Positions 49,128 to 57,780 of a stretch of 64,000 nt of DNA are shown here, in pieces. Numbering within the stretch: the stretch's first letter is position 1; every line of letters begins with the position of its first letter. The stretch lies in NCBI RefSeq assembly GCF_017896165.1, contig NZ_JAFCNB010000026.1, positions 17,581 to 81,580 of the forward strand. Reading direction: 5' to 3'. The stretch comes from Microbispora oryzae (GTDB lineage: Bacteria; Actinomycetota; Actinomycetes; Streptosporangiales; Streptosporangiaceae). A program made the position numbers and the translations under genes. A model generated the notes under the pieces. It was not told where the DNA came from and made no database searches. It saw nothing but the letters and a program-made list of their open reading frames with translations.

Positions 49128-49658
49128 ATGACTGAGGTCGTCGCCGAGGAGCACACCGAGCTCGCGGGCGAACTGCCGGACGAGCCCGCCGAGGAGGGGC
49201 TCACGGGGCAGGAAGCCGCGTCCGAACCGCGGACGGGCGCCGCTGACGCGCCCGCGGGACCGGCGGCCGACGAGCTCAGGGGCCGGATCACGGTGGCGGA
49301 CGAGGTGGTCGAGAAGGTCGCGGCCCTCGCCGCGCTGGAGATCACCGGCGTCGCCGACCTGGGCGGCGACCTGGAGCGCGCGTTCGAGTCGGTCCGCGAC
49401 CGCATCGGGATCGGCGCCAAGCGGGCCACCCAGGGCGTTCAGGCCAAGATCCTGGAGCAGGGGGTGACGGTCGACGTCACGATCGTCATCGTGTACGGCC
49501 ACGTGGTGATGGACGTCGCGAGGGAGGTCAAGCTCAACGTCGCGCGGTCGGTCAGCCGGATGCTCGGCATGCGGGTGACCGAGGTCAACGTCACCGTCGA
49601 CGACGTCCGCCTCCCCGGCGAGGGCCGGCCCGCCGAGGCCGCCGAACCCGCGGCCTGA
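49128..49658 (+). CDS. Asp23/Gls24 family envelope stress protein
   Basis: A 176-residue protein: an acidic, Ala/Glu-rich N-terminal third, then the Asp23/Gls24 (DUF322) domain from about residue 45 (GRITVADEVVEKVAALAALE) to 160 (VNVTVDDVRLP). Family members associate with the membrane under alkaline or envelope stress in Firmicutes; the actinobacterial role is unknown. CAGGAG with a 7-nt spacer selects ATG 49128. It is divergent from the HIT gene and convergent with thrS. Confidence 0.87.
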   Translation: MTEVVAEEHTELAGELPDEPAEEGLTGQEAASEPRTGAADAPAGPAADELRGRITVADEVVEKVAALAALEITGVADLGGDLERAFESVRDRIGIGAKRATQGVQAKILEQGVTVDVTIVIVYGHVVMDVAREVKLNVARSVSRMLGMRVTEVNVTVDDVRLPGEGRPAEAAEPAA

Positions 49659-49678
49659 CGCCCGCGCCCTGATACGAC

Positions 49679-49708
49679 GGGACCCCCGGGCGGCGGCCCG
49701 GGGGTCCC
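49679..49708. terminator. Bidirectional terminator between Asp23 gene and thrS
   Basis: A perfect 13-bp stem (49679-49691 with 49696-49708) and a 4-nt loop, 20 nt after the plus-strand stop and 26 nt after the thrS stop. Confidence 0.8.
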
Positions 49709-49734
49709 TCGCTGCTCCGCCGACGGCGCTCCGA

Positions 49735-51711
49735 TCAGACCTGGATGCGGCGCTCGACGGCGTCCACGATCTCGTCGATCGCCTGGTCGATCGGCACGCC
49801 GTTCTTCTGCTCGCCGCTCCGGTAGCGGAACGACACCGCGCCCGCCGCCACGTCGTCGTCTCCGGCCAGGAGCATGAACGGCACCTTGGCCTTCTGCGCG
49901 TTGCGGATCTTCTTCTGCATGCGGTCGTCGGAGGCGTCCACCTCGACCCGGATGCCCCGTTCCCGCAGCCGCTTGGCCATGTCCTGCAGGTACGGGATGT
50001 GGGCCTCGCCGATCGGGATGCCGACGACCTGCACCGGCGCGAGCCACGGAGGGAAGGCGCCGGCGTAGTGCTCGACCAGCACGCCGAAGAACCGCTCGAT
50101 CGACCCGAACAGCGCCCGGTGGATCTTGACGGGCCGCTTCCTGGTGCCGTCCGCGGCCTGGTATTCCAGCTCGAACAGCTCGGGCAGGTTGAAGTCGAGC
50201 TGGATGGTGGACATCTGCCAGGTGCGGCCGATGGCGTCCCGCGCCTGCACCGAGATCTTCGGCCCGTAGAAGGCCGCGCCGCCCGGGTCGAGCACGAGGT
50301 CGAGCTTCTCCGACTCGGCGACCTCACGCAGGGTCTCGGTCGCCTGCTCCCACACCTCGTCGGAGCCGACGTACTTCTCCGGGTCCTTGGTGGACAGCTC
50401 CAAGTAGAAGTCGTCGAGGCCGTAGTCGCGCAGCAGGTCGAGCACGAACCGCAGCAGCGACTTGAGCTCGTCGCGCATCTGCTCCTGCGTGCAGTAGATG
50501 TGCGCGTCGTCCTGGGTCAGCCCGCGGACGCGGGTGAGGCCGTGCACCACGCCCGACTTCTCGTAGCGGTACACGGTGCCGAACTCGAACAGCCGCAGCG
50601 GCAGCTCACGGTAGGAACGCCCGCGCGACCTGTAGATCAGGTTGTGCATCGGGCAGTTCATCGGCTTGAGGTAGTAACGCGCTCCCTCCAGCTCCATGGG
50701 AGGGAACATGCCGTCGGCGTACCAGTCGAGGTGGCCGGAGATCTTGTAGAGGTTCTCCTTGGTGATGTGCGGGGTGTTGACGAAGGAGTAACCCGCCTCC
50801 TCGTGGCGGCGGCGCGAGTAGTCCTCCATGACCCGGCGGATGATGCCGCCCTTCGGGTGGAACACCGGCAGGCCTGAACCCAGCTCGTCGGGGAAGGAGA
50901 ACAGGTCGAGCTCGGCGCCGAGCTTGCGGTGGTCGCGCTTCTCGGCCTCCTCCAGGAAGCGGAGGTACTCGTCCTGCTTCTCGCGCGACTCCCAGGCGGT
51001 GCCGTAGATGCGCTGGAGCTGCGGGTTCTTCTCGCTGCCCCGCCAGTAGGCGCCGCCGGACCGCATGATCTTGAAGGCCGGGATGACCCGGGTGCTGGGC
51101 AGGTGGGGGCCGCGGCACAGGTCCTTCCAGCACAGCTCGCCCGACTTGGGGTCGAGGTTGTCGTAGATGGTCAGCTGGCCGCCGCCCACCTCGACGCTCG
51201 CGCCGTCCTCGGCCTCGGCCGCGCCGCCCTTCAGCCCGATGAGCTCCAGCTTGTACGGCTCCCGCGCCAGCTCGGCGCGTGCCTCGTCGTCGTCGACGGG
51301 CCGCCGCCGGAAGATCTGCCCCTGCTTGACGATCTCGCGCATGCGCTTCTCCACGCGCTTGAGGTCGTCGGGGGTGAACGGCTCCCGGACGTCGAAGTCG
51401 TAGTAGAACCCGTTCTCCACCGGCGGGCCGATGCCGAGGCGGGCCTCGGGGAAGATCTCCTGGACCGCCTGGGCCATGACGTGGGCGGTGGAGTGGCGCA
51501 GGATGGCCCGGCCGTCGGGGCTGTCGATGGCGACGGGGTCGACGACGTCGCCGTCCGCGACCTCGTGGGCGAGGTCGCGGAGCTCTCCGTTGACCCTGGC
51601 GGCGATCACCGACCTGCCGTCGGCGTCGAGCGCCTGACCGGCCGTCGTCCCCGCCGCCACCACACGCTCGGCTCCGGCGAGGGTGATGCGCAGATCTTGG
51701 GCGGCAGACAC
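49735..51711 (-). CDS. thrS: Threonyl-tRNA synthetase
   Basis: A 658-residue ThrRS with the complete domain set. A TGS domain opens the protein (about residues 1-60). The N2 editing domain has [10 protein letters not shown]. The class II core shows zinc ligands in MNCPMHN and motif 2 at [20 protein letters not shown], and the C-terminal anticodon-binding domain ends it. AGGAG precedes GTG 51709-51711 by 5 nt. I saw no T-box leader in the 205-bp upstream region. Confidence 0.97.
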   Translation of the reverse strand: MSAAQDLRITLAGAERVVAAGTTAGQALDADGRSVIAARVNGELRDLAHEVADGDVVDPVAIDSPDGRAILRHSTAHVMAQAVQEIFPEARLGIGPPVENGFYYDFDVREPFTPDDLKRVEKRMREIVKQGQIFRRRPVDDDEARAELAREPYKLELIGLKGGAAEAEDGASVEVGGGQLTIYDNLDPKSGELCWKDLCRGPHLPSTRVIPAFKIMRSGGAYWRGSEKNPQLQRIYGTAWESREKQDEYLRFLEEAEKRDHRKLGAELDLFSFPDELGSGLPVFHPKGGIIRRVMEDYSRRRHEEAGYSFVNTPHITKENLYKISGHLDWYADGMFPPMELEGARYYLKPMNCPMHNLIYRSRGRSYRELPLRLFEFGTVYRYEKSGVVHGLTRVRGLTQDDAHIYCTQEQMRDELKSLLRFVLDLLRDYGLDDFYLELSTKDPEKYVGSDEVWEQATETLREVAESEKLDLVLDPGGAAFYGPKISVQARDAIGRTWQMSTIQLDFNLPELFELEYQAADGTRKRPVKIHRALFGSIERFFGVLVEHYAGAFPPWLAPVQVVGIPIGEAHIPYLQDMAKRLRERGIRVEVDASDDRMQKKIRNAQKAKVPFMLLAGDDDVAAGAVSFRYRSGEQKNGVPIDQAIDEIVDAVERRIQV

Positions 51712-51916
51712 GATGGCTCCTTGGTCCGTGGACGTGACTCGGCGGGCGCGTCCCGCCCGCGCGGGCGGGGGCTCCGGAATCCGATGCTACCGGTGTCACC
51801 GCCCCGGCTTCGCGCGCTCGCCCCGGCCCCGCCCGGCGTGGCGGAGCCCCCGGGCGAATCCGGCCATACGCCTGTCATCGGGCCCTTGAAATCTCAATCG
51901 TCTGTACGCTGACCGC

Positions 51917-52456
51917 ATGGCGGATACCCGGTGGCTGGACGAGGAGGAACAGCGCACCTGGCGTGCGTACATCCGGATGAGCCAGCTGCTCCAGGAGGCG
52001 TTGGAGCGGCAGCTCCAGCGGGACTCGGGGATGCCGCACGCCTACTACATGATCCTCGTGGTCCTGTCGGAGTCGCCCGGCCGCGTCCTCACCATGACGG
52101 GGCTCGCCGACCTCCTGCAGTATTCGGCGAGCCGCCTGTCCCACGCGATCTCCCGCCTGGAGGAGAAGGGGTGGGTCCGCCGGGTCAAGCGGGACGGCGA
52201 CCGGCGGACCACCATGGCCGAGCTGACCGGCGAGGGCTTCGCCGCGCTCGCCGCGGCGGCCCCCGGCCACGTGGCGGAGGTCCGGCGGGTGCTGTTCGAC
52301 CCGCTCACCCGCGCGGAGATGCACGAGTTCCGGGCGCTGCTCGACAAGATCTTCCAGGGCTTCGAGGGCTCCGGCGAGGCCGTTCCCCCGGCTCCCCCGG
52401 CCTCCCCGCCTCCCCCTCCGGCCCGCGAGGACGCGCCGGCAGACGGCGCGGGCTGA
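51917..52456 (+). CDS. litQ: MarR-family regulator, LitQ-like by position
   Basis: A 179-residue winged-helix regulator. The dimer helix lies around residues 10-35 (WRAYIRMSQLLQEALERQL), recognition helix and wing follow (LADLLQYSASRLSHAISRLE, VKRDGDRRTTMAELT), and a Pro-rich tail ends it. There is no ribosome site before the ATG. TACGCT at 51905-51910 would place a transcript start on the ATG itself, so a leaderless mRNA is possible. Its stop abuts the stop of the sigma factor gene (no bases between). In Streptomyces coelicolor a MarR gene (litQ) belongs to the photo-carotenoid lit locus; the name here rests on context, not on sequence identity. Confidence 0.8.
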   Translation: MADTRWLDEEEQRTWRAYIRMSQLLQEALERQLQRDSGMPHAYYMILVVLSESPGRVLTMTGLADLLQYSASRLSHAISRLEEKGWVRRVKRDGDRRTTMAELTGEGFAALAAAAPGHVAEVRRVLFDPLTRAEMHEFRALLDKIFQGFEGSGEAVPPAPPASPPPPPAREDAPADGAG

Positions 52457-52981
52457 TCAGGCGGCGGCCGGCGGAAGCAGGCGGGACAGGCGGTTGAGGC
52501 CGCGGGCCGTGCGGGCCTTGACCGTGCCGAGCGGAACGCGCAACCGGTCGGCGATCTCCCGCTGGGTCAGATCGCCGTAGTAGGCCAGCTCGATCGCCTG
52601 ACGCTGCACATCGGGGAGGGCGTCGAGGGCCCGGCGCACCCGGTCGCGGTCGGCCAGGAGGTCACCGTCCTCACGCCCGTCGCGGCCCGCGGGGTCGGCG
52701 ACGGCGTCGAGCGGCACGGTGACCGGCGCGCGCGCCCGCAGGTGGTCCACCGCGCGGTTGTGCGCGATCCCGAACAACCAGGCGGACAGGCTGCGCGCCG
52801 GGTCGAAGCGGTGGCGGAAGCGCCACACCTCAGTGAACACCACCTGCAGCACGTCGTCCACGTCCTGCGGCGGCACCAGCTTGCGCAGATACGAACGGAC
52901 GACCGGGGCGTGCAGGCGGTAACACTCCCCCACCGCCCCGGCCTCGCCCGCCGCGAGGCGGATCTCCAGGGTGTCGCTCAT
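52457..52981 (-). CDS. litS: ECF sigma factor, LitS-like by position
   Basis: A 174-residue ECF-type sigma factor. Region 2 spans about residues 25-90 (VDDVLQVVFTEVWRF, SLSAWLFGIAHNRAVDHLRA); region 4 spans about 118-165 (DVQRQAIELAYYGDLTQREI, RVPLGTVKARTARGLNRL). No anti-sigma gene adjoins. It lies 112 bp downstream of the MerR/B12-type gene on the same strand. In S. coelicolor the light-induced ECF sigma factor LitS directs crt transcription and is controlled by LitR. That model is the best guide here. The ATG (52979-52981) follows GGGGGGAG unusually closely; a TTG ten codons upstream is the alternative. Confidence 0.8.
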   Translation of the reverse strand: MSDTLEIRLAAGEAGAVGECYRLHAPVVRSYLRKLVPPQDVDDVLQVVFTEVWRFRHRFDPARSLSAWLFGIAHNRAVDHLRARAPVTVPLDAVADPAGRDGREDGDLLADRDRVRRALDALPDVQRQAIELAYYGDLTQREIADRLRVPLGTVKARTARGLNRLSRLLPPAAA

Positions 52982-53093
52982 GCTCCCCCCATACCCCGGA
53001 AACTTCTTCAAAACCTATTCATAGCCTCCGGCATGGGGCGGCGGCAAGCGGGTCGGCCGGACATTCGGTAAACAAAACGTCAAATGGCGAGAA

Positions 53094-54029
53094 TCACCGC
53101 ACGGAGGTCATTACCGCTGTGATCGCCTCGTGAAACGCGGTGACCCGGACGACCCCGCGCGGAAGCGCGTCCCACCAGCCGGGGCCGCCCACGACGATCC
53201 GGCTGGCCGGCCGCAGCCGCGGCAGGGCGGCGAGCGGCGCGGGATCCCCCGTCACCCGCCGCTGCGACCAGACGAACACCGCGGCGGGGCCCAGTCTGCG
53301 CATCGCGTCCGCCAGGGCCGGGTACGGCGTGCGCGCCCCGAGCACGCGGGTCTGCGCCCCGAGGCCGGACAGCGCGGCGGCGAGGGCGTGGGCGGGCAGG
53401 CTGTGCTGCTCGTCCTCCGCGCAGGCCAGCAGCACGGGACGCGGGTGGACGGGCCGGGGCGCCCGCGACGCGAACGTCACGAGCGCCGTCATCAGCCGGT
53501 CGGTGAACAGGTGCTCGATCTCCACCCCGGCGCCCGTCTCCTCCTGCCTCCGGCAGATGGCGGCGAACACCGGCAGCGCCACGTGTTCCCACGCCCACAC
53601 CACACCGTGGGCCCGCAGCGCCGCCTCCAGGCCGCGGCTCACCGTGGCGCCGTCCAGGGCCGCCGCCGCCCTGGCGATCATCGCGGCCGGCATCAGGCTC
53701 TGCCCAGGGACCGGGGCTCCGCCCGAGTCGGGCACCGGCGGCATGGCTCGCTCGGCCTCATCCCGCGCACGCGGGCCCAGCCTCAACGCCTGCCGCGCGG
53801 CATCGGCCGGAGGCATCCCGGCGTGGATCAGCCGGTTCATCTCCGTCAACCGGCGCAGGTCGGTGTCGTCGTAGCGGCGGTGCCCCCCGGGGCTGCGCCT
53901 GCTCGGGCCGATGCCGTACCGGAGGTTCCAGGTGCGCAGGGTGGGTGCCGGCACACCGAGCATGCGGGCCACGGCTCCGATCCCGTAACCCGGTTCCTCG
54001 TCGCCGACCGGCATGCCCTCGTCCGCCAC
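53094..54029 (-). CDS. litR: MerR-type regulator with B12-binding domain, LitR/CarH-like
   Basis: A 311-residue regulator. A MerR winged helix lies at about residues 16-60 (GIGAVARMLGVPAPTLRTWN, RYDDTDLRRL). A helical-bundle domain (about 115-190) contains EIEH, and a B12-binding Rossmann domain carries EDEQHSLP, whose His (about residue 209) fits the lower axial ligand of CarH-type photoreceptors. In this family dark AdoCbl-bound tetramers repress crt genes and light releases them. The Trp of the family's W-x9-EH motif appears to be Gln here (about residue 162), by hand alignment. GTG 54027-54029 is chosen (GGAG, 7-nt spacer). It is divergent from crtI. Confidence 0.82.
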   Translation of the reverse strand: MADEGMPVGDEEPGYGIGAVARMLGVPAPTLRTWNLRYGIGPSRRSPGGHRRYDDTDLRRLTEMNRLIHAGMPPADAARQALRLGPRARDEAERAMPPVPDSGGAPVPGQSLMPAAMIARAAAALDGATVSRGLEAALRAHGVVWAWEHVALPVFAAICRRQEETGAGVEIEHLFTDRLMTALVTFASRAPRPVHPRPVLLACAEDEQHSLPAHALAAALSGLGAQTRVLGARTPYPALADAMRRLGPAAVFVWSQRRVTGDPAPLAALPRLRPASRIVVGGPGWWDALPRGVVRVTAFHEAITAVMTSVR

Positions 54030-54054
54030 CGTTCCGCTCCGCGTCTCCATGCCC

Positions 54055-54113
54055 GTACCGCGGGCGTACCCGCGCCCATACCAGCGGCCATACCCGCGCC
54101 CGTGCCCGTGTCC
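54055..54113. repeat. About five 12-bp direct repeats upstream of the LitR-like gene
   Basis: Imperfect tandem units in the divergent litR-crtI region: 54055-54065 (11 bp), 54066-54077 gtacccgcgccc, 54078-54089 ataccagcggcc, 54090-54101 atacccgcgccc and 54102-54113 gtgcccgtgtcc. Each begins (g/a)t(a/g)cc. On the minus strand they would code Gly-Arg-Gly-Tyr units if litR started further upstream, at TTG 54164. As non-coding DNA, direct repeats of this period are the kind of operator bound by CarH-type regulators. Which of the two holds is open. Confidence 0.55.
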
Positions 54114-54233
54114 GCCGGGTGCCTCCCGCCCTTGTTTCGGCGGCGGGCCCCGGAACGGATGCAACCGCGGGAACGGCGAGATCCGAAGAGCCTACTGACG
54201 ACACCGCGATCACCGTAACGAAGGAGCCGGCGC

Positions 54234-54317
54234 ATGGTGACGCTGACCCACGAGGCTACCCCCGGTGGGTACGACGGGAGCAGGCTCCGCGATCGGGCGA
54301 CGGACCGGAGCTCCTGA
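54234..54317 (+). CDS. Putative 27-codon leader frame coupled to crtI
   Basis: A short frame from ATG 54234 to TGA 54315-54317, coding MVTLTHEATPGGYDGSRLRD plus seven more residues. GAAGGAG stands 7 nt upstream, a stronger site than that of crtI itself. Its stop overlaps the crtI ATG as TGATG, the same coupling used elsewhere in this window. It may set crtI translation or be a leader peptide. No homologue is known to me. Confidence 0.4.
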   Translation: MVTLTHEATPGGYDGSRLRDRATDRSS

Positions 54318-55810
54318 TGGCCGGGGGCGGGGGGACGGTCGTTATCGGGGCCGGGCTCGCCGGGCTCGCCGCGGCCATGCGGCTCGCCGGGGCGGGCCGG
54401 GAGGTCACGGTGATCGAGGCGGGAGACGGCCCCGGCGGCTGCTGCGGCAGCGCCGTCCTAGGGCCCTACCGGTTCGACACCGGGCCCTCGGTGCTGACCA
54501 TGCCGGGCGTTCTGGCGGACACGTTCGCCGCCGCGGGCGAGGACCCGGACCGGTGGCTGCCGCTGCGGCGGCTCGACCCCTACTACCGGCTCGCCTATCC
54601 CGACGGGACGTTTCTCGACGTCGTCGCCGGGGCCGGGGAGATGGCGGAGCAGGTGCGCCGGCTCTGCGGGCCGGCCGAGGCGAGGCGGTACCTGCGCTTC
54701 CGCCGCCATCTCGGCGAGATGTTCGACGCGGCGTGGCCGGCCTTCATCGACCGGGACATGACGCGGCTGCGGGCGCTGGCCCGGCCGTACGCGCTGGCGC
54801 GGCTCGCCGCCCTCGGCGGCTTCCGCCGGCTTGACCGCCTGGTCAGGAGCCACCTCACCGACGACCGGCTGGTGCGCGCGCACACCTTCCAGGCCCTGTA
54901 CGTCGGCCTGCCGCCCGGCCGGGCCCTCGGCGTCTACGCGGTGATCGCCCACATGGACACGGTCGGCGGGGTCTACTTCCCCGAGCGGGGCGGCATGCAC
55001 GCCATCCCCCGCGCCATGGCCTCCGCCGCCGAGAAGGCGGGTGCCCGGTTCCGCTACGGCACGCGCGCCGCCAGGGTCGAGACCGACGGCTCCGGGGTCA
55101 CCGGGGTGCTCCTGGACACCGGTGAGCGCCTGGCCGCAGCCGATGTCGTCGTCGCCTGCGACCTGGTCCAGGCCCACCGGGGCCTGCTGCCGGACACCGC
55201 CCGCGACTGGCGGCTGCGGCGACCGCGTTTCTCGCCGTCCTGCCTGGTCGTGCACCTCGCCCTCGACCGGGCACTCAACCGGGCCCTCAACCCACCGGCG
55301 CGATCCGGACAGGCGCACCACACGCTGCACTTCGGCCGGCAGTGGCACGCCACGTTCGCCGAGCTGGCCGCGGGCCGCCCGCAGCCCGATCCCAGCCTGC
55401 TGGTCACCTACCCCGAGGCCGACGCCGCGGCGGCGCCGGACGGCCACGCCACGCTCAGCGTCCTGGAGCCCACCGCCAACCTGACGGGCGCCGCCGAACC
55501 GTCCCGCACCCCGCGGTTGCTCGACCGCCTGTTCGGTCGGCTCGCCGAACTGGGGTACGGCGACCTGTCCGGTGCGCCCCGGCTCGTGATCGACCCGCAG
55601 GGGTGGAGGCGGCGTGGCCACTCGGCGGGCACGCCGTTCGCGCTCGACCACCGGTTCAGTCAGACCGCGTGGTTCCGGCCGTCCGGCAGAGCCCGCCTCG
55701 TCCCCGGACTGCACTTCGCGGGCATGTACACCGCGCCCGGAGTCGGGGTGCCGCCGGTGCTGATCAGCGGCCGGCTGGCGGCCGAGCGGATCCTGGAGGC
55801 CGCGAGATGA
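54317..55810 (+). CDS. crtI: Phytoene desaturase
   Basis: A 497-residue FAD-dependent CrtI-family desaturase/isomerase. The FAD fold is VVIGAGLAGLAAAMRLAGAG, followed by the glycine-rich and FDTGPSVLTMPG segments. The C-terminal FAD motif region reads GLHFAGMYTAPGVGVPPVLI. It introduces double bases of conjugation into phytoene to give coloured polyenes; the number of steps (three or four) cannot be read. ATG 54317 (GGAG, 6-nt spacer) is coupled to a leader frame, and its stop overlaps the crtB ATG (ATGA). First structural gene of the cluster. Confidence 0.92.
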   Translation: MAGGGGTVVIGAGLAGLAAAMRLAGAGREVTVIEAGDGPGGCCGSAVLGPYRFDTGPSVLTMPGVLADTFAAAGEDPDRWLPLRRLDPYYRLAYPDGTFLDVVAGAGEMAEQVRRLCGPAEARRYLRFRRHLGEMFDAAWPAFIDRDMTRLRALARPYALARLAALGGFRRLDRLVRSHLTDDRLVRAHTFQALYVGLPPGRALGVYAVIAHMDTVGGVYFPERGGMHAIPRAMASAAEKAGARFRYGTRAARVETDGSGVTGVLLDTGERLAAADVVVACDLVQAHRGLLPDTARDWRLRRPRFSPSCLVVHLALDRALNRALNPPARSGQAHHTLHFGRQWHATFAELAAGRPQPDPSLLVTYPEADAAAAPDGHATLSVLEPTANLTGAAEPSRTPRLLDRLFGRLAELGYGDLSGAPRLVIDPQGWRRRGHSAGTPFALDHRFSQTAWFRPSGRARLVPGLHFAGMYTAPGVGVPPVLISGRLAAERILEAAR

Positions 55811-56748
55811 CGTCCGCGCCGCGCCATGACCCGGAGCTCCCGCACGGTGTCACTCTGACGGCGAGCTACGAGCACTGCCGCCGGCTGCACGCCCGGTTCG
55901 GCCGCTCGTACTACCTGGCGACCCTGCTGCTCCCCCGCTGGAAACGCCCCCACGTGCACGCGCTGTACGGCTTCGCCCGGTACGCGGACGAGATCGTCGA
56001 CTCCGTCGGCGCCACCGTGGACCGGGCCGCCGCCCTTGACGCGCTCACCCGGCGGCTGGCCCGCGGCATGGCCGGGGATCCACCAGGTGACGGCGTCCTC
56101 CCGGCGTTCGTCCACACCGTGCGGGCCTTCGGGGTCGATCACGGCGACGTGGACGCCTTCCTGGCGTCCATGCGGGCCGACCTGACCGTCACCCGTTACG
56201 GGACCTACGACGAGCTGCTCGCGTACATGGAGGGCTCGGCCGCCGTGATCGGCACGATGACGCTGCCCGTGCTGGAGCCGCTGCCGCACGCCGCGGATCT
56301 CGCCCGGGAGCCCGCCCGCCAGCTCGGCCTCGCCTTCCAGCTCACCAACTTCATCAGGGACGTCGCCGAGGACCTGGCCAGGGGGCGGATCTACCTGCCG
56401 CTGTCGGATCTCGGCAAGTTCGGCGTGAGCGAGGAGGAGCTCGCCCTGCCGCGCGCGACCCCGGCGCTGCGGGAGCTCCTGGCGTTCGAGATCGACCGGG
56501 CGCGCGACCACTACCGGCGCGCGCTGCCGGGGATCGCGATGCTCGTGCCGTCCTCCCGGCCCTGCGTCCGGGCGGCGTACGACCTGTACAGCGGCATCCT
56601 GGACCGGATCGAGGCCGCGGGTCACGACGTGCTGGCACGGCGGGCCCGGGTGCCGCGCCGCCGCAGGCTCTCGATCTTCGTCCGTCACCTGGTCGCCGCC
56701 TCGTCGGCCGGTCGCGCCGAACGCCGGGTCCGCGCGGAGGTGGGCTGA
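55807..56748 (+). CDS. crtB: Phytoene synthase
   Basis: A 313-residue all-helical prenyltransferase condensing two GGPP molecules to phytoene. Both Asp-rich motifs are present (DEIVD at about residue 60 and NFIRDVAED at about 185), with YGFARYADE and GRIYLP. The ATG overlaps crtI by four bases. No crtE (GGPP synthase) is in the window, so the precursor must come from elsewhere in the genome. Confidence 0.95.
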   Translation: MTSAPRHDPELPHGVTLTASYEHCRRLHARFGRSYYLATLLLPRWKRPHVHALYGFARYADEIVDSVGATVDRAAALDALTRRLARGMAGDPPGDGVLPAFVHTVRAFGVDHGDVDAFLASMRADLTVTRYGTYDELLAYMEGSAAVIGTMTLPVLEPLPHAADLAREPARQLGLAFQLTNFIRDVAEDLARGRIYLPLSDLGKFGVSEEELALPRATPALRELLAFEIDRARDHYRRALPGIAMLVPSSRPCVRAAYDLYSGILDRIEAAGHDVLARRARVPRRRRLSIFVRHLVAASSAGRAERRVRAEVG

Positions 56749-56749
56749 G

Positions 56750-57775
56750 GTGCGCCCCGACCGGACGGCTCCGGACGGGGCGGCACCGGACGGGGGCGAC
56801 GGAGCCGGGTCGCCTCCGGTGGTCGTCGACGCGATGGGCGGGGACCACGGGCCGGCCGAGATCGTCCCCGGAGCGGTCACGGCCGTCCGCGAGCACGGTG
56901 TCCCGGTGATCCTGGCCGGTCACGCGGGTGTGGTCCGCGAGGAGCTGGCGCGTCTCGGGGCGGCGCGCCTGATCGACGTCGCGCACGCGCCGGACGCCGT
57001 CCCGATGTCGGATCGGGGGGCAGGGGCGATCGCCGGGGGCTCCAGCCTCGTCGTGGGGCTCGACCTCGTCCGGCGGGGATCGGGCTGCGCCTTTGTGTCC
57101 GCCGGGCCCACGGGGGCGACCGTGTCCTGCGCCGCCAGCCTGCTGGGCGCCGCCCCGCCCGTGCTGCGCCCGGCGCTCGCCGTGGCCCTGCCCACCGTGA
57201 CCGGCGGCGCCACGGTGCTGGTCGACGCCGGCGCCACCGTGGATCCCTCCCCCGATGTGCTCGCCCAGTTCGCCCTGCTCGGGACGTCGTACGCGGAGAT
57301 CGTGCTCGGCGTGAGCGGTCCGTCGGTGGGCCTGCTGTCGATCGGGGCGGAGCGGGGCAAGGGCAACCGGCTGGCCCGCCGGGCCGCGGCGCTGCTGTCC
57401 GGCCTGCCGATCGCGTTTCACGGCAACGTGGAGGGCGACGAGGTGCTGGCGGGCGTCGTGGACGTGATCGTCACCGACGGCTTCACCGGAAATGTGGTGC
57501 TGAAGAGCGTCGAGGGGTGCGCGCGGGCCGTGCTGCGGCTGGTCGCCGCGTCCGGGGCGGTCTCCCCCGAGGCGCTGGCGCCCGTCGGCCGGCGCTACGA
57601 CGCGGAGACCCACGGCGGCGCGGCGCTGCTCGGTCTCGCCGGCACCGTGCTCGTCGCGCACGGCTCCTCCCGGGCGGCGACCGTCGCGCGGGCCTGCGTG
57701 GCGGCCCGCGACCTCGCCCGGGGCCGGGTGGCGGCCCGGATACGCGACCGCCTCGACCCGCGGCCCGCGCGGTGA
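56750..57775 (+). CDS. plsX: PlsX-like phosphate acyltransferase paralogue
   Basis: A 341-residue PlsX-family protein. PlsX converts acyl-ACP and phosphate to acyl-phosphate for phospholipid synthesis. The fold is kept (VVVDAMGGDHGPAEIVPGA, DGFTGNVVLKSVEG), but family motifs differ: SAGNTGA is SAGPTGA, the DxGAN motif is DAGAT, and NIGxE is SIGAE. GGAGG lies 11 nt before GTG 56750, 1 bp after the crtB stop, so it is read with crtIB. The housekeeping plsX of actinomycetes normally sits with rpmF and rnc. This copy looks dedicated to the carotenoid cluster; activity is inferred. Confidence 0.85.
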   Translation: MRPDRTAPDGAAPDGGDGAGSPPVVVDAMGGDHGPAEIVPGAVTAVREHGVPVILAGHAGVVREELARLGAARLIDVAHAPDAVPMSDRGAGAIAGGSSLVVGLDLVRRGSGCAFVSAGPTGATVSCAASLLGAAPPVLRPALAVALPTVTGGATVLVDAGATVDPSPDVLAQFALLGTSYAEIVLGVSGPSVGLLSIGAERGKGNRLARRAAALLSGLPIAFHGNVEGDEVLAGVVDVIVTDGFTGNVVLKSVEGCARAVLRLVAASGAVSPEALAPVGRRYDAETHGGAALLGLAGTVLVAHGSSRAATVARACVAARDLARGRVAARIRDRLDPRPAR

Positions 57776-57780
57776 TCGCG

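Noticed and set aside
51712..51916. A T-box or other amino-acid-responsive leader upstream of thrS (also considered for pheS, alaS, hisS and aspS)
   Set aside because: No T-box sequence (AGGGUGGNACCGCG type) or specifier stem was seen upstream of any of these synthetase genes.
54030..54164. An extension of the LitR-like protein to TTG 54164, with a GRGY repeat N terminus
   Set aside because: TTG with no good ribosome site, and low-complexity sequence ahead of the MerR domain. A later GTG has GGAG at a proper distance. The repeats are reported separately.
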